Numbered from the stretch's first letter, positions 37,301 through 45,340 are shown. The stretch is 64,000 bases of DNA from Thiobius zoothamnicola (GCA_963678215.1 OY782758.1:124001-188000), one strand, 5' to 3'. Numbers and translations: made by a program. Notes: a model not told the origin generated them from the sequence alone.

Positions 37301-40300
37301 TCGCCTACACAGGCCGTGAATTCGACCGCCACGACCTGTATTACTACCGCGCCAGGTACTATGACCCGACCCAACGCCGCTTCATCAGCGCCGACCCGAT
37401 TGGGCTGCTCAGCGGGGATTTTAATTTTTATCGGTATGTGGATAACGACCCGCTGAACCAGGTTGATCCGTTTGGTTACAAAAAAAGGTGCTTGTCAAAA
37501 GGCCATGCCAAAAAGCTCACTGAGCTTGGTAAAAAGTTAGGCAAAAGGCTTGGTAAAGCCTTTATGAAACGTATTGCCACCACGGCTGCCTCGCTGGCTA
37601 CTGGCCCAGGCGCAGTAGTGGTGGCAGTAGCGAATATTGGTTTGTCATTGTGGGATTTATGGAGTGCTAAAGATGACATTATTGACCTATACGACACAAT
37701 CCAAGAAGCTGATCTTGATCTGAGCGCGATCAGCCTAACCGGTGCCATGAGCAACATCATGGCAGGTGAGCCGCCTTTGCCGGATTGTGATAAGAAAAAA
37801 ACCACGGGGGAGACGAAGGAGAAAAACAAGGTCAAAGGGAAAAAGAAAAAGAAAGAAAAATGTAAATCCAATTGCCCATGTTCTTGCGAGAAGAAGAAAA
37901 TGAAAGGCAGTAAGCCTGTCCTTTATACCGGCGCAAAGGCTTTGTTTGATGAAAAAGAACTGGATTTTAGTATCAATGCACTCATCCCCTTGGTCTGGCA
38001 ACGTGGGTATAGCTCAGACAATCCAACAGTTGGTCTGTTGGGCCAAGGTTGGACATTACCTGCCGATTCCCATTTGTTGATTGATGCTGACAAAATCACC
38101 CATGCAGATGCCAGTGGTCGAAGCATTGAATTTGGTCTACTTGCCGTTGGGGAGAGCGAGCATTGGCCTGTCGAACAATTAACCTTATCCCGTCCAGAAA
38201 AGTCTCTTTACAAAATAACAGATGGAGGCGGTTACAGCCTGGTATTTACGCCAAGTCAAATTGCAGGGCGCTTTCAACTGAATCGCCTTGAAGATCGCAA
38301 TGGCAATAGCTTGCGCTATATCTATAACTATTTTCAAAAAGGTGGTCACGAAGATCGCTTGACCCATATCATCACAAATGATGAACGCGTTTTTGCCTTG
38401 CGTTACCTGGATCAACCCACCTATACCCGGTTGGCTGGTGTGGACGAATGGCGCTGGGCGGATGGTGCAGACCGTGACCAATCGCCTACGACCATTGAAG
38501 CTCTGGTAAGCTATCGCTATAGCCTTCAAGGTGACTTGGTTGAAGTCAAAAATCATACCGGGCGTATCACCCGCCAGTTTGAATATAAAAATCATATACT
38601 CACTGTACATAAAGTACCTGATGGTTTGGAAAGCTTTTATGAATATGACCAATATACCCCCCAAGGTAAAGTCATACGAAGTTGGGCCAATACTGGCGAG
38701 AGTTGGACATTCAGTTACCAAAAACAACAGGCGAGTATCACTGATCGCAGTGCCCGCAAGACAACCTATTATTTCGACAAAGATGAATACCTGACCGGCA
38801 CCACGGATGCCCTTGGGCAAGAGCTTCGTATAGAACTCGACAACGAAGGGTTACCGGAAAAAATCATCAACGAAGCCGGGCAGGAAAAAGCGTTTCGCTA
38901 TGATGGGCGTGGCAACCCTGTGCTTATCAAAGACTTCGACGGCACCAGTATCCAGGTCAGTTATCACGACGACTTCAACCTGCCGGTTGAAATCGGCGAT
39001 GACCTGGGCAATGCAACCACCTTTGAGTATGACGACAAGGGCAACCTGCTAAAAGAAACCGCAGCGGATGGTGCAGTCACTGCGTACGAATACAACGAGC
39101 GTGGCCAACCCATTGTTATCACCGATGCCAAGGGCGGCAAAAATCATCTGACCTATGATGCCGTCGGTAACCTAATTGAACACACCGATTGCTCAGGCCA
39201 AACTACAAAATACACTTATGACCGGCACAGTAACCTAACCAGCGTCACTGATGCACTACAACAAACCATAAGCTGCCAATATGACAAAGAATACCGGGTT
39301 ACGCAGGTCACTTATCCAGATGGTAGCCATGAAAAATTTGACTATGATTCCCAAGGCAGGCTCATCGCCTATATTGATCCCAAAGGTCAGCAAACTCGCT
39401 ATGAACTCGACATAGAGGGTACACCCATAAAACGTATTGATGCGTTAGGTAACGAGTTAGAGTACCATTACGACACGTCTGGTCGCCTCCAGCGTCTTAT
39501 CAATGAAAACAAAGCAGAATACAAATTTGCCTACGACCCATTAGATCGCTTGGTTGAAGAACAGGGGTTGGATGGCACCATTACCCGCTACCAGTACGAC
39601 CCGGTCGGTAATGTCACCGAAAAGCATGAAAATACTGCTAGCAACAACCCACGAATTACCACCTTTGAACGTGATAAAACCACACAACTGGCCAAAAAAA
39701 TCATCCAGCAAAGCGAGTCAGAAACGGAGGTAACCTACCAATATGATGAACTCGGCCAGCTAGTCCAGACGGAAAACCCACAAGTAAAAATAGAATTAGC
39801 TTATGACCCGCTGGGCAGACTGCTTAGCGAAGCGACCGAGACCGCTGATGGATACCAAAGCACGCTTGTGCATGAATATGACCTGCTGGGCAACCGCATC
39901 CAGACCCAGCTACCCAATGGTAAAACCCTCAACTGGCTGTACTATGGCTCCGGCCATCTGCACCAGATCAACCTGGATGGCCAGGTCATCTGCGACTATG
40001 AACGCGATGCATTGCACCGCGAAATCCAGCGCACCCAGGGGAAACTGCACAGCAGCACCCAATACGATCCGCTAGGCCGCATCCTGCAACAACAAACCCT
40101 GCGCAAAAACGAACAAGACCAAGACGCCGTTGCACCCAGCCTGAACCAACAAGGCAAAAGCCCAATCCAACTCCAACGTAACTACCGCTACGACAAGGCC
40201 GGCGAACTGAGCCAAATTGACGACCTGCGCAACGGCACCACGCATTACCGCTATGACCCGTTGGGCAGGATCACCCAGACCCAACAACCCGGCCTGACCG

Positions 40301-41475
40301 AAACCTTCGCCTTCGACCCGGCGCACAACCTGATACCGGCCAACGAAGGCCAACCCACTGGCTACATCAAGGACAACCGCCTCAAGGTTTATCAAGACAA
40401 GCGCTATGACTATGACGCTTTCGGCAACCTGACCGAAAAGAAAATCGGCAGCCATACCCAAATGCAGTTCCAGTATGACCTGGAACACCAGATGAGCGAG
40501 GCGATAGTAACCCGCAACGGCACCACGCAAAGCTACCAATACGCCTATGATCCGTTTGGTAGAAGAATCTCAAAAACCGATGCATTCAACACCACCCACT
40601 TCATTTGGGATGGCAACCGGCTACTCAGCGAAACACGGGGCAACCAGACCAAAACCTACCTCTATGAACAGGACGGCTTCGTGCCCGTGGCGCAACTGGA
40701 TGACAACGACCCAAACAGTCAATATGACCACCACGACCCCATCCGGTATTACCACACGGATCATTTGGGTACGCCAAGGGAATTGACCAGTCCCGAGGGG
40801 GAGGTCGTTTGGGAAACTACTTACACAACCTGGGGCAATACTGTACAGAAAAGCTGGCAGATCAAAGTTCCCAATCCCAATGAATTACCAGACCAGCCCC
40901 TCCGGTTCCAAGGACAATACTTCGATGCTGAAACCGGATTACACTACAACCGCTTTCGGTATTATGATCCCGATGTCGGTAGGTTCGTTACGCAAGACCC
41001 CATCGGGCTACTCGGCGGCGAAAATATATATAGATATGCACCAAATCCTATAAAATGGGTCGATCCTTTAGGATTGGAAGTTCAAATTAATCGGACTATG
41101 TCAAAGTTGGAAATGTGCCTAACTGTTAAAGAAAAAGGATTAGTAAGAGGCAAAAAAAACTCAAAAGGTGCGAAATGGGTTGCAAAAGGAGAACTCTTTG
41201 ATACGGCAAAAGCGTCTAAATATAAGGTTGTTTTTAATATGGACGATAGCGTGAATGACTTTCTGGATACAGACGTTATTCATGATAGCGGTTCTGGCTT
41301 TCCAGGAAAAGAAAGCGGTAATATGAACAAGATTTTAACCAAATCTAATGAGCCTGGTGCCTATGGCATAGGAGTTGACAAAGTGGACGAGTTCAATAAT
41401 AAGGTTAAATCCATTGAAGTATACGAAAAACAGAAAGGTGGAAAATGGAAAAAGGTAAATTCAAAATGCAATTGA
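34384..41475 (+). CDS. Tandem double-core RHS polymorphic toxin
   Basis: This 2363-residue protein contains two full RHS cores in one reading frame. Core 1 (residues ~60-1035) has many YD repeats and ends FISADPIGLLSGDFNFYRY and DPFGY. A linker (~1036-1180) holds a hydrophobic helix (AATGPGAVVVAVANIGLSLW-like) and a Lys/Cys-rich stretch (CKSNCPCSCEKKK). Core 2 (~1180-2230) begins with a DUF6531-like start (LIPLVWQRGYSS) and ends QDPIGLLGGENIYRY and DPLGL. The last ~131 residues form an AT-rich toxin tip I do not recognise. Known RHS cores form one encapsulating shell with autoproteolysis at DPxGL; two in tandem is unusual. DNA from ~37480 to ~39100 is AT-richer than the first core, suggesting a fusion of different origins. 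Confidence 0.92.
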   Translation: MDIDDEKLLHRLQAKAEQARQKLGEQQPRQLPARRTKPTASDASGGLGCLTGSPVILQSGQLARTCKHQDVVLEGAIDIELHLTYVSDQHYRGYFGYNRRFRYEQQLRQPEDAPNTWRLYLHNGREFDFTETPDGFNNPGDFPASLSRTDEHTLVLDYFDGRPQETYRDGNLVRMQDRHGNALLLSHRADNALTRIESSSGAFIELDYNANKRVESLKDHAGRTWHYRYDQHDNLTAIINPLGESESYQYRAIERADAPHNHLLETIHDATDHAWLEAEYDAQGRVIAYREGSERYRYHYVHNQLIEKTDAHDRTTVYSLDDYSLVYAITHPDGRYECEDYDPTARVAKITNGGHTYEEHYDARHRLALVDHGFGEIEEYAYSGGNPAPTSVTKDGQTSTHTYDGRDNLIATTTPDGATEHYAWDERGNLTGHTDGEGHTTAFAYDEQDQIIQVTDPAGHSHQFAYNAQGQQTRHTDPLGQTETFEYDLLGRPTGHTNTLGQNLSLTYTTQGRVSQLVDPAGKSTEWRYNAQGQLTEQRRPGGHRQRYHYNDDGLIDAIQRADGSELHVAYNAQKRITELTAWPEPEASDQNGQRQTYHYNDNGRLTEAHNGAHHLQQDYADQGKLGTSTQDGIDIDTWYNNGHGGDKLGGVALLGQSWHYQHDLAGQVASAQQGIHKLQQQHNANGQVSERQYPNGLAEHYAYTDNGQLQTLGEQDDKLPPIHYQYNPLGLVAQKNDTEYQYDPLGQLSQTSERPYYHDAVGNPIDNSQSYDAQDRLQSDGQHKYRYDGRGNLVEKQHKETRAKTTYTWNLFDQLVEVNHTDAEGNTEQLQFEYDALNRRVKKSHTQNDQTTTRRYLYQGHNLVAILDGNDQLLATIIHDQAIDTPLAITTYGHKPKPLTEAQQAVWDELGEADRNHLEKSQTERCYYYHRDHQGSITALTDEDGEIVESFEYDAFGNITGHQKKAETHNPFAYTGREFDRHDLYYYRARYYDPTQRRFISADPIGLLSGDFNFYRYVDNDPLNQVDPFGYKKRCLSKGHAKKLTELGKKLGKRLGKAFMKRIATTAASLATGPGAVVVAVANIGLSLWDLWSAKDDIIDLYDTIQEADLDLSAISLTGAMSNIMAGEPPLPDCDKKKTTGETKEKNKVKGKKKKKEKCKSNCPCSCEKKKMKGSKPVLYTGAKALFDEKELDFSINALIPLVWQRGYSSDNPTVGLLGQGWTLPADSHLLIDADKITHADASGRSIEFGLLAVGESEHWPVEQLTLSRPEKSLYKITDGGGYSLVFTPSQIAGRFQLNRLEDRNGNSLRYIYNYFQKGGHEDRLTHIITNDERVFALRYLDQPTYTRLAGVDEWRWADGADRDQSPTTIEALVSYRYSLQGDLVEVKNHTGRITRQFEYKNHILTVHKVPDGLESFYEYDQYTPQGKVIRSWANTGESWTFSYQKQQASITDRSARKTTYYFDKDEYLTGTTDALGQELRIELDNEGLPEKIINEAGQEKAFRYDGRGNPVLIKDFDGTSIQVSYHDDFNLPVEIGDDLGNATTFEYDDKGNLLKETAADGAVTAYEYNERGQPIVITDAKGGKNHLTYDAVGNLIEHTDCSGQTTKYTYDRHSNLTSVTDALQQTISCQYDKEYRVTQVTYPDGSHEKFDYDSQGRLIAYIDPKGQQTRYELDIEGTPIKRIDALGNELEYHYDTSGRLQRLINENKAEYKFAYDPLDRLVEEQGLDGTITRYQYDPVGNVTEKHENTASNNPRITTFERDKTTQLAKKIIQQSESETEVTYQYDELGQLVQTENPQVKIELAYDPLGRLLSEATETADGYQSTLVHEYDLLGNRIQTQLPNGKTLNWLYYGSGHLHQINLDGQVICDYERDALHREIQRTQGKLHSSTQYDPLGRILQQQTLRKNEQDQDAVAPSLNQQGKSPIQLQRNYRYDKAGELSQIDDLRNGTTHYRYDPLGRITQTQQPGLTETFAFDPAHNLIPANEGQPTGYIKDNRLKVYQDKRYDYDAFGNLTEKKIGSHTQMQFQYDLEHQMSEAIVTRNGTTQSYQYAYDPFGRRISKTDAFNTTHFIWDGNRLLSETRGNQTKTYLYEQDGFVPVAQLDDNDPNSQYDHHDPIRYYHTDHLGTPRELTSPEGEVVWETTYTTWGNTVQKSWQIKVPNPNELPDQPLRFQGQYFDAETGLHYNRFRYYDPDVGRFVTQDPIGLLGGENIYRYAPNPIKWVDPLGLEVQINRTMSKLEMCLTVKEKGLVRGKKNSKGAKWVAKGELFDTAKASKYKVVFNMDDSVNDFLDTDVIHDSGSGFPGKESGNMNKILTKSNEPGAYGIGVDKVDEFNNKVKSIEVYEKQKGGKWKKVNSKCN

Positions 41476-42149
41476 AATCCATAAAAGTTCTGGATCTAAT
41501 GGAAATAAAGAGAGATATTTTATATGGAGCTAAGGAAATAACACCTGCATATATTGACAATTTTGTTTTCGATTTGGAGTTCAAAGATATTAAAGACGAA
41601 AACGATTGGGGGTTTGGTAGATGGAGTGTATTGACGAAAGTTGGAAGAAAAAATATTTTGGATATCTTTCCAGACGATGAATGTTTAGAGCCTTTCGTAA
41701 ATTTATTTTATGACAGCACTGATAAAGTTGCCGATTTCAAATACCTCTTTGAGGTTTTGTTATCTACTTTCTCATATAAACATGGGATAGAGTATGAAAT
41801 AAATCAGAAACTTCAATACTTTAGTCTTGTTACACTTTACAAGGTTCCTTATTCGTATGAAATGGGCTTCTTCAATGAAATAAAAAAAGATCTCTTTCAG
41901 AAGGCATTATTGTTCCACCCATGCCCAGAGTGGTTTATAGATATGTTTTCATTTTACGGTAATAAATTTTTTTATAGAAACCTTGAGATTGACATGTATC
42001 TAGCGATAGATAATTTTTTCTCAACTCTTTATAATTGTAAAGATGAACTTGAAATATTGAACCCTTATTCAATTGAAGAAATGCATAGTATTAAATCTCT
42101 CCTTTTAGATGTTGTTGACTTAGTCGTATATGGGAGTGATCCCGCGTAG
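41445..42149 (+). CDS. Putative immunity protein of the RHS toxin
   Basis: This 234-residue protein is soluble, acidic, AT-rich and overlaps the 3' end of the RHS gene, the standard place for the cognate immunity gene. The start at 41445 has AAAGGTGG upstream; an in-frame ATG at 41466 is an alternative. I recognise no family. Its composition matches the toxin tip, so tip and immunity gene probably moved together. It should protect the producer from the tip domain; that is inference from position. Confidence 0.7.
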   Translation: MEKGKFKMQLKSIKVLDLMEIKRDILYGAKEITPAYIDNFVFDLEFKDIKDENDWGFGRWSVLTKVGRKNILDIFPDDECLEPFVNLFYDSTDKVADFKYLFEVLLSTFSYKHGIEYEINQKLQYFSLVTLYKVPYSYEMGFFNEIKKDLFQKALLFHPCPEWFIDMFSFYGNKFFYRNLEIDMYLAIDNFFSTLYNCKDELEILNPYSIEEMHSIKSLLLDVVDLVVYGSDPA

Positions 42150-42292
42150 GATACGAATTCAGGGTTTAATGTGTTATGAATAATGAATAACTGGGGTCAG
42201 ATACAAATTAAAATTCATACTGCACTTGACGGCATACAACCCTGCGTAACGCGCAACAAGTGAAACGCATTGCGCCGAATGTCCATTACCAT

Positions 42293-42413
42293 CTACACAA
42301 ATAGCCAATTTGTTTGGCTCATGTAGCATGAGCGTGTGCCTGGAAATTGCCTTATTCGATGAGCTGCAATGCCTGGGCAGGGTTGAGTATTTGTATCCCT
42401 TGCCAGGGATGCA
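42293..42413. repeat. Repeat copy A (PIN gene 3' end and hairpin)
   Basis: About 120 bases here recur with scattered changes at 44396-44511. The left part contains a hairpin (AGCCAA-N5-TTGGCT inside CTACA...TGTAG) that could terminate the PIN toxin gene; the rest is its last ~60 coding bases. Confidence 0.85.
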
Positions 42414-42762
42414 ACACCAGCAAATCGTTATCGCCGGTGATAACTGCTTCAGCTTGAGCAACCAATGCTGTAGCAATCACAGCATCGTCTTTGGGGTCGC
42501 GGACAGTGCGCTGAATGGCTTGTGGCGTCACCGACTTGGCTAAAATGCTGTAGCCTTGCATGAGTAAGGTTGGAGCGATCCTTTGTGAGGCCAACAATGA
42601 TGCAAACTTTTCGCGGGCGAGCACATCGGCTAGCTCATCAAGGAGCACATTGCTGGTGAACAGGCTGAGGTGCCCATCTCGCGCCAGATCAAGCAACCGC
42701 CGTGGTACGCCGCCCCATATTAGGCCTGATACCACAACATTGGTATCAAGTACCAAGCGCAT
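42352..42762 (-). CDS. PIN-domain toxin (VapC-like, COG1569 type)
   Basis: This 136-residue protein has a PIN nuclease fold. The acidic site can be traced as Asp6 (VLDTNVVVSG), Glu43 (LLDELADVL), Asp92/Asp93 (RDPKDDAVI) and Asp111 (ITGDND). Such toxins cleave RNA, often tRNA. It follows its antitoxin by one base. The terminal ~20 codons are duplicated elsewhere in the window (44396-44511). Confidence 0.88.
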   Translation of the reverse strand: MRLVLDTNVVVSGLIWGGVPRRLLDLARDGHLSLFTSNVLLDELADVLAREKFASLLASQRIAPTLLMQGYSILAKSVTPQAIQRTVRDPKDDAVIATALVAQAEAVITGDNDLLVLHPWQGIQILNPAQALQLIE

Positions 42763-42763
42763 G

Positions 42764-42991
42764 TTACTTGCTTTGTACGCGTACTGCGTTCACTTCTCGT
42801 TGAATTTCATCCATCGCCATGGGCGGAAAATTGGCGGCGGCCAACTTGTCAGCGGCAGTAAATAGACCATTGACGGCACGGCGGTGTAGATTCTCACGCA
42901 ACATGGTCTTGATAGCGTCCGGATCGAGCAGCCCGGCATTCCTGGCTTCTTGTGCCAGGTTATCAGGTAAATCAATAGTCAATGTCGTCAT
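42764..42991 (-). CDS. Antitoxin of the PIN-domain module
   Basis: This 75-residue protein opens MTTLTIDLPDNLAQEARNAGL, a ribbon-helix-helix-style N-terminus, and continues to a helical toxin-binding tail. The start at 42991 is chosen because the upstream extension (18 residues) is hydrophobic and unlike the family. The toxin ATG lies one base past its stop, so the two are coupled. The assignment rests mainly on position. Confidence 0.75.
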   Translation of the reverse strand: MTTLTIDLPDNLAQEARNAGLLDPDAIKTMLRENLHRRAVNGLFTAADKLAAANFPPMAMDEIQREVNAVRVQSK

Positions 42992-43206
42992 TGGTATATT
43001 CTCAGCGAACCAGATAAAAAACACTATAACCCCTGTAAGGCGCAAAAGGAAGATTGAATGTAGGGGAAATATATAGACCCGCGTGAGTATTCAAGTACTT
43101 TTTCATAAAAACTTATTGTGTTGTTTAGGGTTTCAACATTACGGGAATTAATGGGGTCAAACTCGGTTGAGTTTCAACATTGTCAATTTACATGTATGCT
43201 TAGCCC

Positions 43207-43375
43207 ATGAAACTGAATAACAACAAACCTTAAAGAAGATGTACGCAAAATCGGGGTCGCCTTTGTTATTGGTGGTGGACTCGGTTATTTTACTGACAAA
43301 ATCACCAATGTGGATGCCTTGCTGCTCGCTGCTTGTGGAATAATTATTTGGCTATCCGCTTTATTGGAGAAATAG
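43207..43375 (+). pseudogene. Frameshifted small two-helix membrane protein
   Basis: A 1-base slip near 43227 separates an ATG start (MKLNNNKP, then stop) from a long open frame reading KEDVRKIGVAFVIGGGLGYF, then TDKITNVDALLLAACGIIIW and LSALLEK. The latter has no start codon of its own. Restoring one base gives a ~56-residue protein with two membrane spans. I do not know the family. It is followed by a second tiny membrane gene 3 bases later. Confidence 0.5.
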
Positions 43376-43377
43376 CT

Positions 43378-43476
43378 ATGTTTACTGACATCTCAATTTA
43401 CACCTTAATTGTAACCACAGTATGCTTGGTCGCTCTTTATATTGCCCACCGTCAAGACAATAAGTCCCAAAAATAA
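43378..43476 (+). CDS. Tiny single-span membrane protein
   Basis: This 32-residue frame reads MFTDISIYTLIVTTVCLVAL, then YIAHRQDNKSQK: one transmembrane helix and a polar tail. It begins 3 bases after the two-helix pseudogene above, so they look like a pair. Function is unknown. The ribosome-binding site GGAGAAATAG is good. It may be a relic of a small mobile module. Confidence 0.45.
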   Translation: MFTDISIYTLIVTTVCLVALYIAHRQDNKSQK

Positions 43477-43548
43477 ATGAGGTGTAATATTTAAGGTGAA
43501 TCCAAAAAAATGTTACCCCGCCTATACCAAATCCAACTGCACTTGAAT

Positions 43549-44088
43549 CTCTGAGGGTCATATTCCCCGCAGCTTGCTGCGATCAATTATTATGCACGGG
43601 TGAGCGAGTACATTCATAAAAGTCATAACGTTACGGTTCTCCTTTATCATTTGGTGTTTCCGGAAAAGTATAGAAGGGCAGTGTTTGATGAAGAAGTGGA
43701 GGTTGAGCTGAAGGATGTTTGTTTAGAAATTGAAAAGCGATACGAGGTGAAGTTTCTTGAGATAGGTGTAGATAAAGATCATGTTCACTTTTTAGTGTAA
43801 TCAGTACCGACTTACAGTGTGACGCGATTAGTAAAGATGATAAAGAGCCTGACAGCAAGCGAAGTTTTTAGGCGCTGCCCCCAAGTGAAGAAGAAGTTAT
43901 GGGGAGGGGAATTTTGGAGTGATGGCTATTTTGCCAGCACAGTTGGAAAGCCTAGTGATGAAAATATGATTGGTAAGTATGTAAAAGGACAGGGTGGGAA
44001 TTATCGGAAGCTTCACGCTGATTATCAATTGTCACTATTTTAAGGCTGGCACCAAATACCCCGTCTGCTTGCAGCGGGGTAGTTTATT
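43549..44088 (+). mobile_element. IS200/IS605-like element (540 bp)
   Basis: The boundaries are set by the interrupted mazF frame. The left end carries a hairpin at 43568-43581 (CGCAG-CTTG-CTGCG) and the right end one at 44057-44081 (TACCCCG...CGGGGTA), as expected for a Y1/HUH element without terminal inverted repeats or target duplication. It inserted next to TTGAAT. Confidence 0.82.
43600..44043 (+). pseudogene. tnpA: IS200-type TnpA transposase with a nonsense codon
   Basis: The frame reads a full-length 147-residue Y1 transposase with the HUH motif HVHFLV and the C-terminal FASTVGKPSDENMIGKYVK. It is interrupted by TAA at 43798-43800, where the family has glutamine in LVQSVPTYS; a single CAA-to-TAA change explains it. 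No accessory tnpB is present. The copy should be immobile unless supplied in trans. Confidence 0.85.
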
Positions 44089-44395
44089 TGCATGATCAAT
44101 TTTGCCCATATCGGATAAAGATAAACTGCCAGCTTTGTCACCAACGCGCATTTTACTCACCGTGGTAATTTGATCCGCCAACGCTTTGTGTTGCGATCCC
44201 AATAAAGTCACATAGGCCTCACTGGGATAGAGTTTCCGCGTATTACTGGTAATGGGCACAACCCGAATTTGGTTGAGGTGCTTATTCGCTATATCATTGC
44301 TGACAATAACAGCAGGCCGCTGTTTGCGTATTTCGCCACCAACGGCTGGGTTAAAATTTATCCACCATACTTCACCTCGGGTCATTACGCACATT

Positions 44396-44511
44396 CTACA
44401 CAAATAGCCAATTTGTTTGGCTCATGTAGCATTGTGTGTGCTTGGAAGTCACCTTATTCGATGAGTTGCAATGCCTGGGCAGAGTTGAGTATTTGTATCC
44501 TTTGCCATCAA
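44396..44511. repeat. Repeat copy B (orphan PIN gene 3' end)
   Basis: These ~116 bases repeat 42293-42413, including the CTACACAAATAGCCA hairpin and the last codons of the PIN toxin. Here no complete PIN gene follows, so it is a relic of a second module lost by recombination. It abuts the mazF start. Confidence 0.8.
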
Positions 44512-44677
44512 TGTCATTAAGTTAGCAATAAGTATTTGATATTGTTAAAATAATGTGCATAAAAAGCAACGTAGCGAGAGCGTCTTAAAATGAGTCATTC
44601 GCAAAGAAAGCCCTTGACCACTCACCCTATTCCGGCATAAATAGATAAGAAATGCCTTATGCGCTATTCGGACACGG

Positions 44678-44902
44678 ATGAATGATTCAGATTTTGTCAC
44701 CCGCCATCGGGCGTCCAGCACCGATTTCACGCGTCGGCGTGGTCTTCCGTTTTCCAACCTCATCCTGTTCCTGATGAACTTGCTGAAAAGTGCCATCCAG
44801 TATGAGTTGGACACTTTCTATAGCCAGTTGGCGGATCGCAGCATACCGCAGCGGGAACTGACGCCATCCGCCTTCACTCAAGCCCGTAAGAAAATGATAT
44901 GA
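44678..44902 (+). pseudogene. N-terminal fragment of an IS4-family transposase
   Basis: This 74-codon frame reads like the start of an IS4 transposase: FTRRRGLPFSNLILFLMNLLKSAIQYELDTFY, then ITPSAF-type LTPSAFTQARKK. It stops there, before the DDE catalytic domain. The rest of the element is absent, so it is a truncated relic. Confidence 0.7.
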
Positions 44903-44911
44903 GGACACCTC

Positions 44912-45313
44912 ATGGATAGCATCCATATTGATTTAGTTGGTAGTAAGATTTCTGCGTTGCAGATTGAGGATGACGTAATCAAGGTACGTTTTGAGCCAGC
45001 ATACTTAATGAAAATCATGACAGGTTCGGTAGAACGAACCCGCTGGTGGCAGAATGGTGGTTTGGTGTTTAAAGCGGCGACCCTGGATCCTGATGCTATT
45101 TTGCCTGAATTGCCAGCCGAATGTACGGGAGGTGATGTAGGGGAAAATGTGTATACCTATCGTGACATGATTCCTTCGCCATTGGAGAGTCGGGGCAGGG
45201 CGCATTGTGATCTTAAATTTGCCAACCCTGATCAATCAATTCGTATACAAGCTGAAGCAGTCACGCTTGAATTAGAAGGTGTTGCGAAATATATCGAACA
45301 TATCCGGCCCTGA
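44912..45313 (+). CDS. Conserved-looking hypothetical protein
   Basis: This 133-residue soluble protein begins MDSIHIDLVGSKISALQIED with GAGG upstream. The sequence is regular and shows strand-rich composition (VYTYRDMIP, AHCDLKFANPD) with three cysteines or fewer; I recognise no family. It starts 10 bases after the IS4 fragment and ends before a strong hairpin. Its codon use resembles core genes rather than the AT-rich scraps. Confidence 0.65.
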   Translation: MDSIHIDLVGSKISALQIEDDVIKVRFEPAYLMKIMTGSVERTRWWQNGGLVFKAATLDPDAILPELPAECTGGDVGENVYTYRDMIPSPLESRGRAHCDLKFANPDQSIRIQAEAVTLELEGVAKYIEHIRP

Positions 45314-45340
45314 TATTGTTTGCTTGCTGAGCGACCTGTA

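Larger units (their letters stand above)
43522..44385 (-). pseudogene. MazF-family toxin gene split by an IS200-like element
   Basis: The 5' part (44089-44385, 99 codons) reads MTRGEVWWINFNPAVGGE, a MazF/PemK RNase start, through SLSLSDMGKIDHA. The missing end, IQVQLDLV and a stop, lies on the other side of the insertion at 43522-43548 in the right frame. Joining 44089 to 43548 restores a 107-residue protein, a normal MazF length. No antitoxin gene is left upstream; repeat copy B begins 11 bases before the start codon. In its present state the frame runs into the element and ends at 44035 with a foreign tail. Confidence 0.85.

Noticed and set aside
36631..37374. A 247-codon minus-strand frame inside the first RHS core
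   Set aside because: It mirrors the repeated YD-repeat coding and has a valine-rich, repetitive composition without a start signal.
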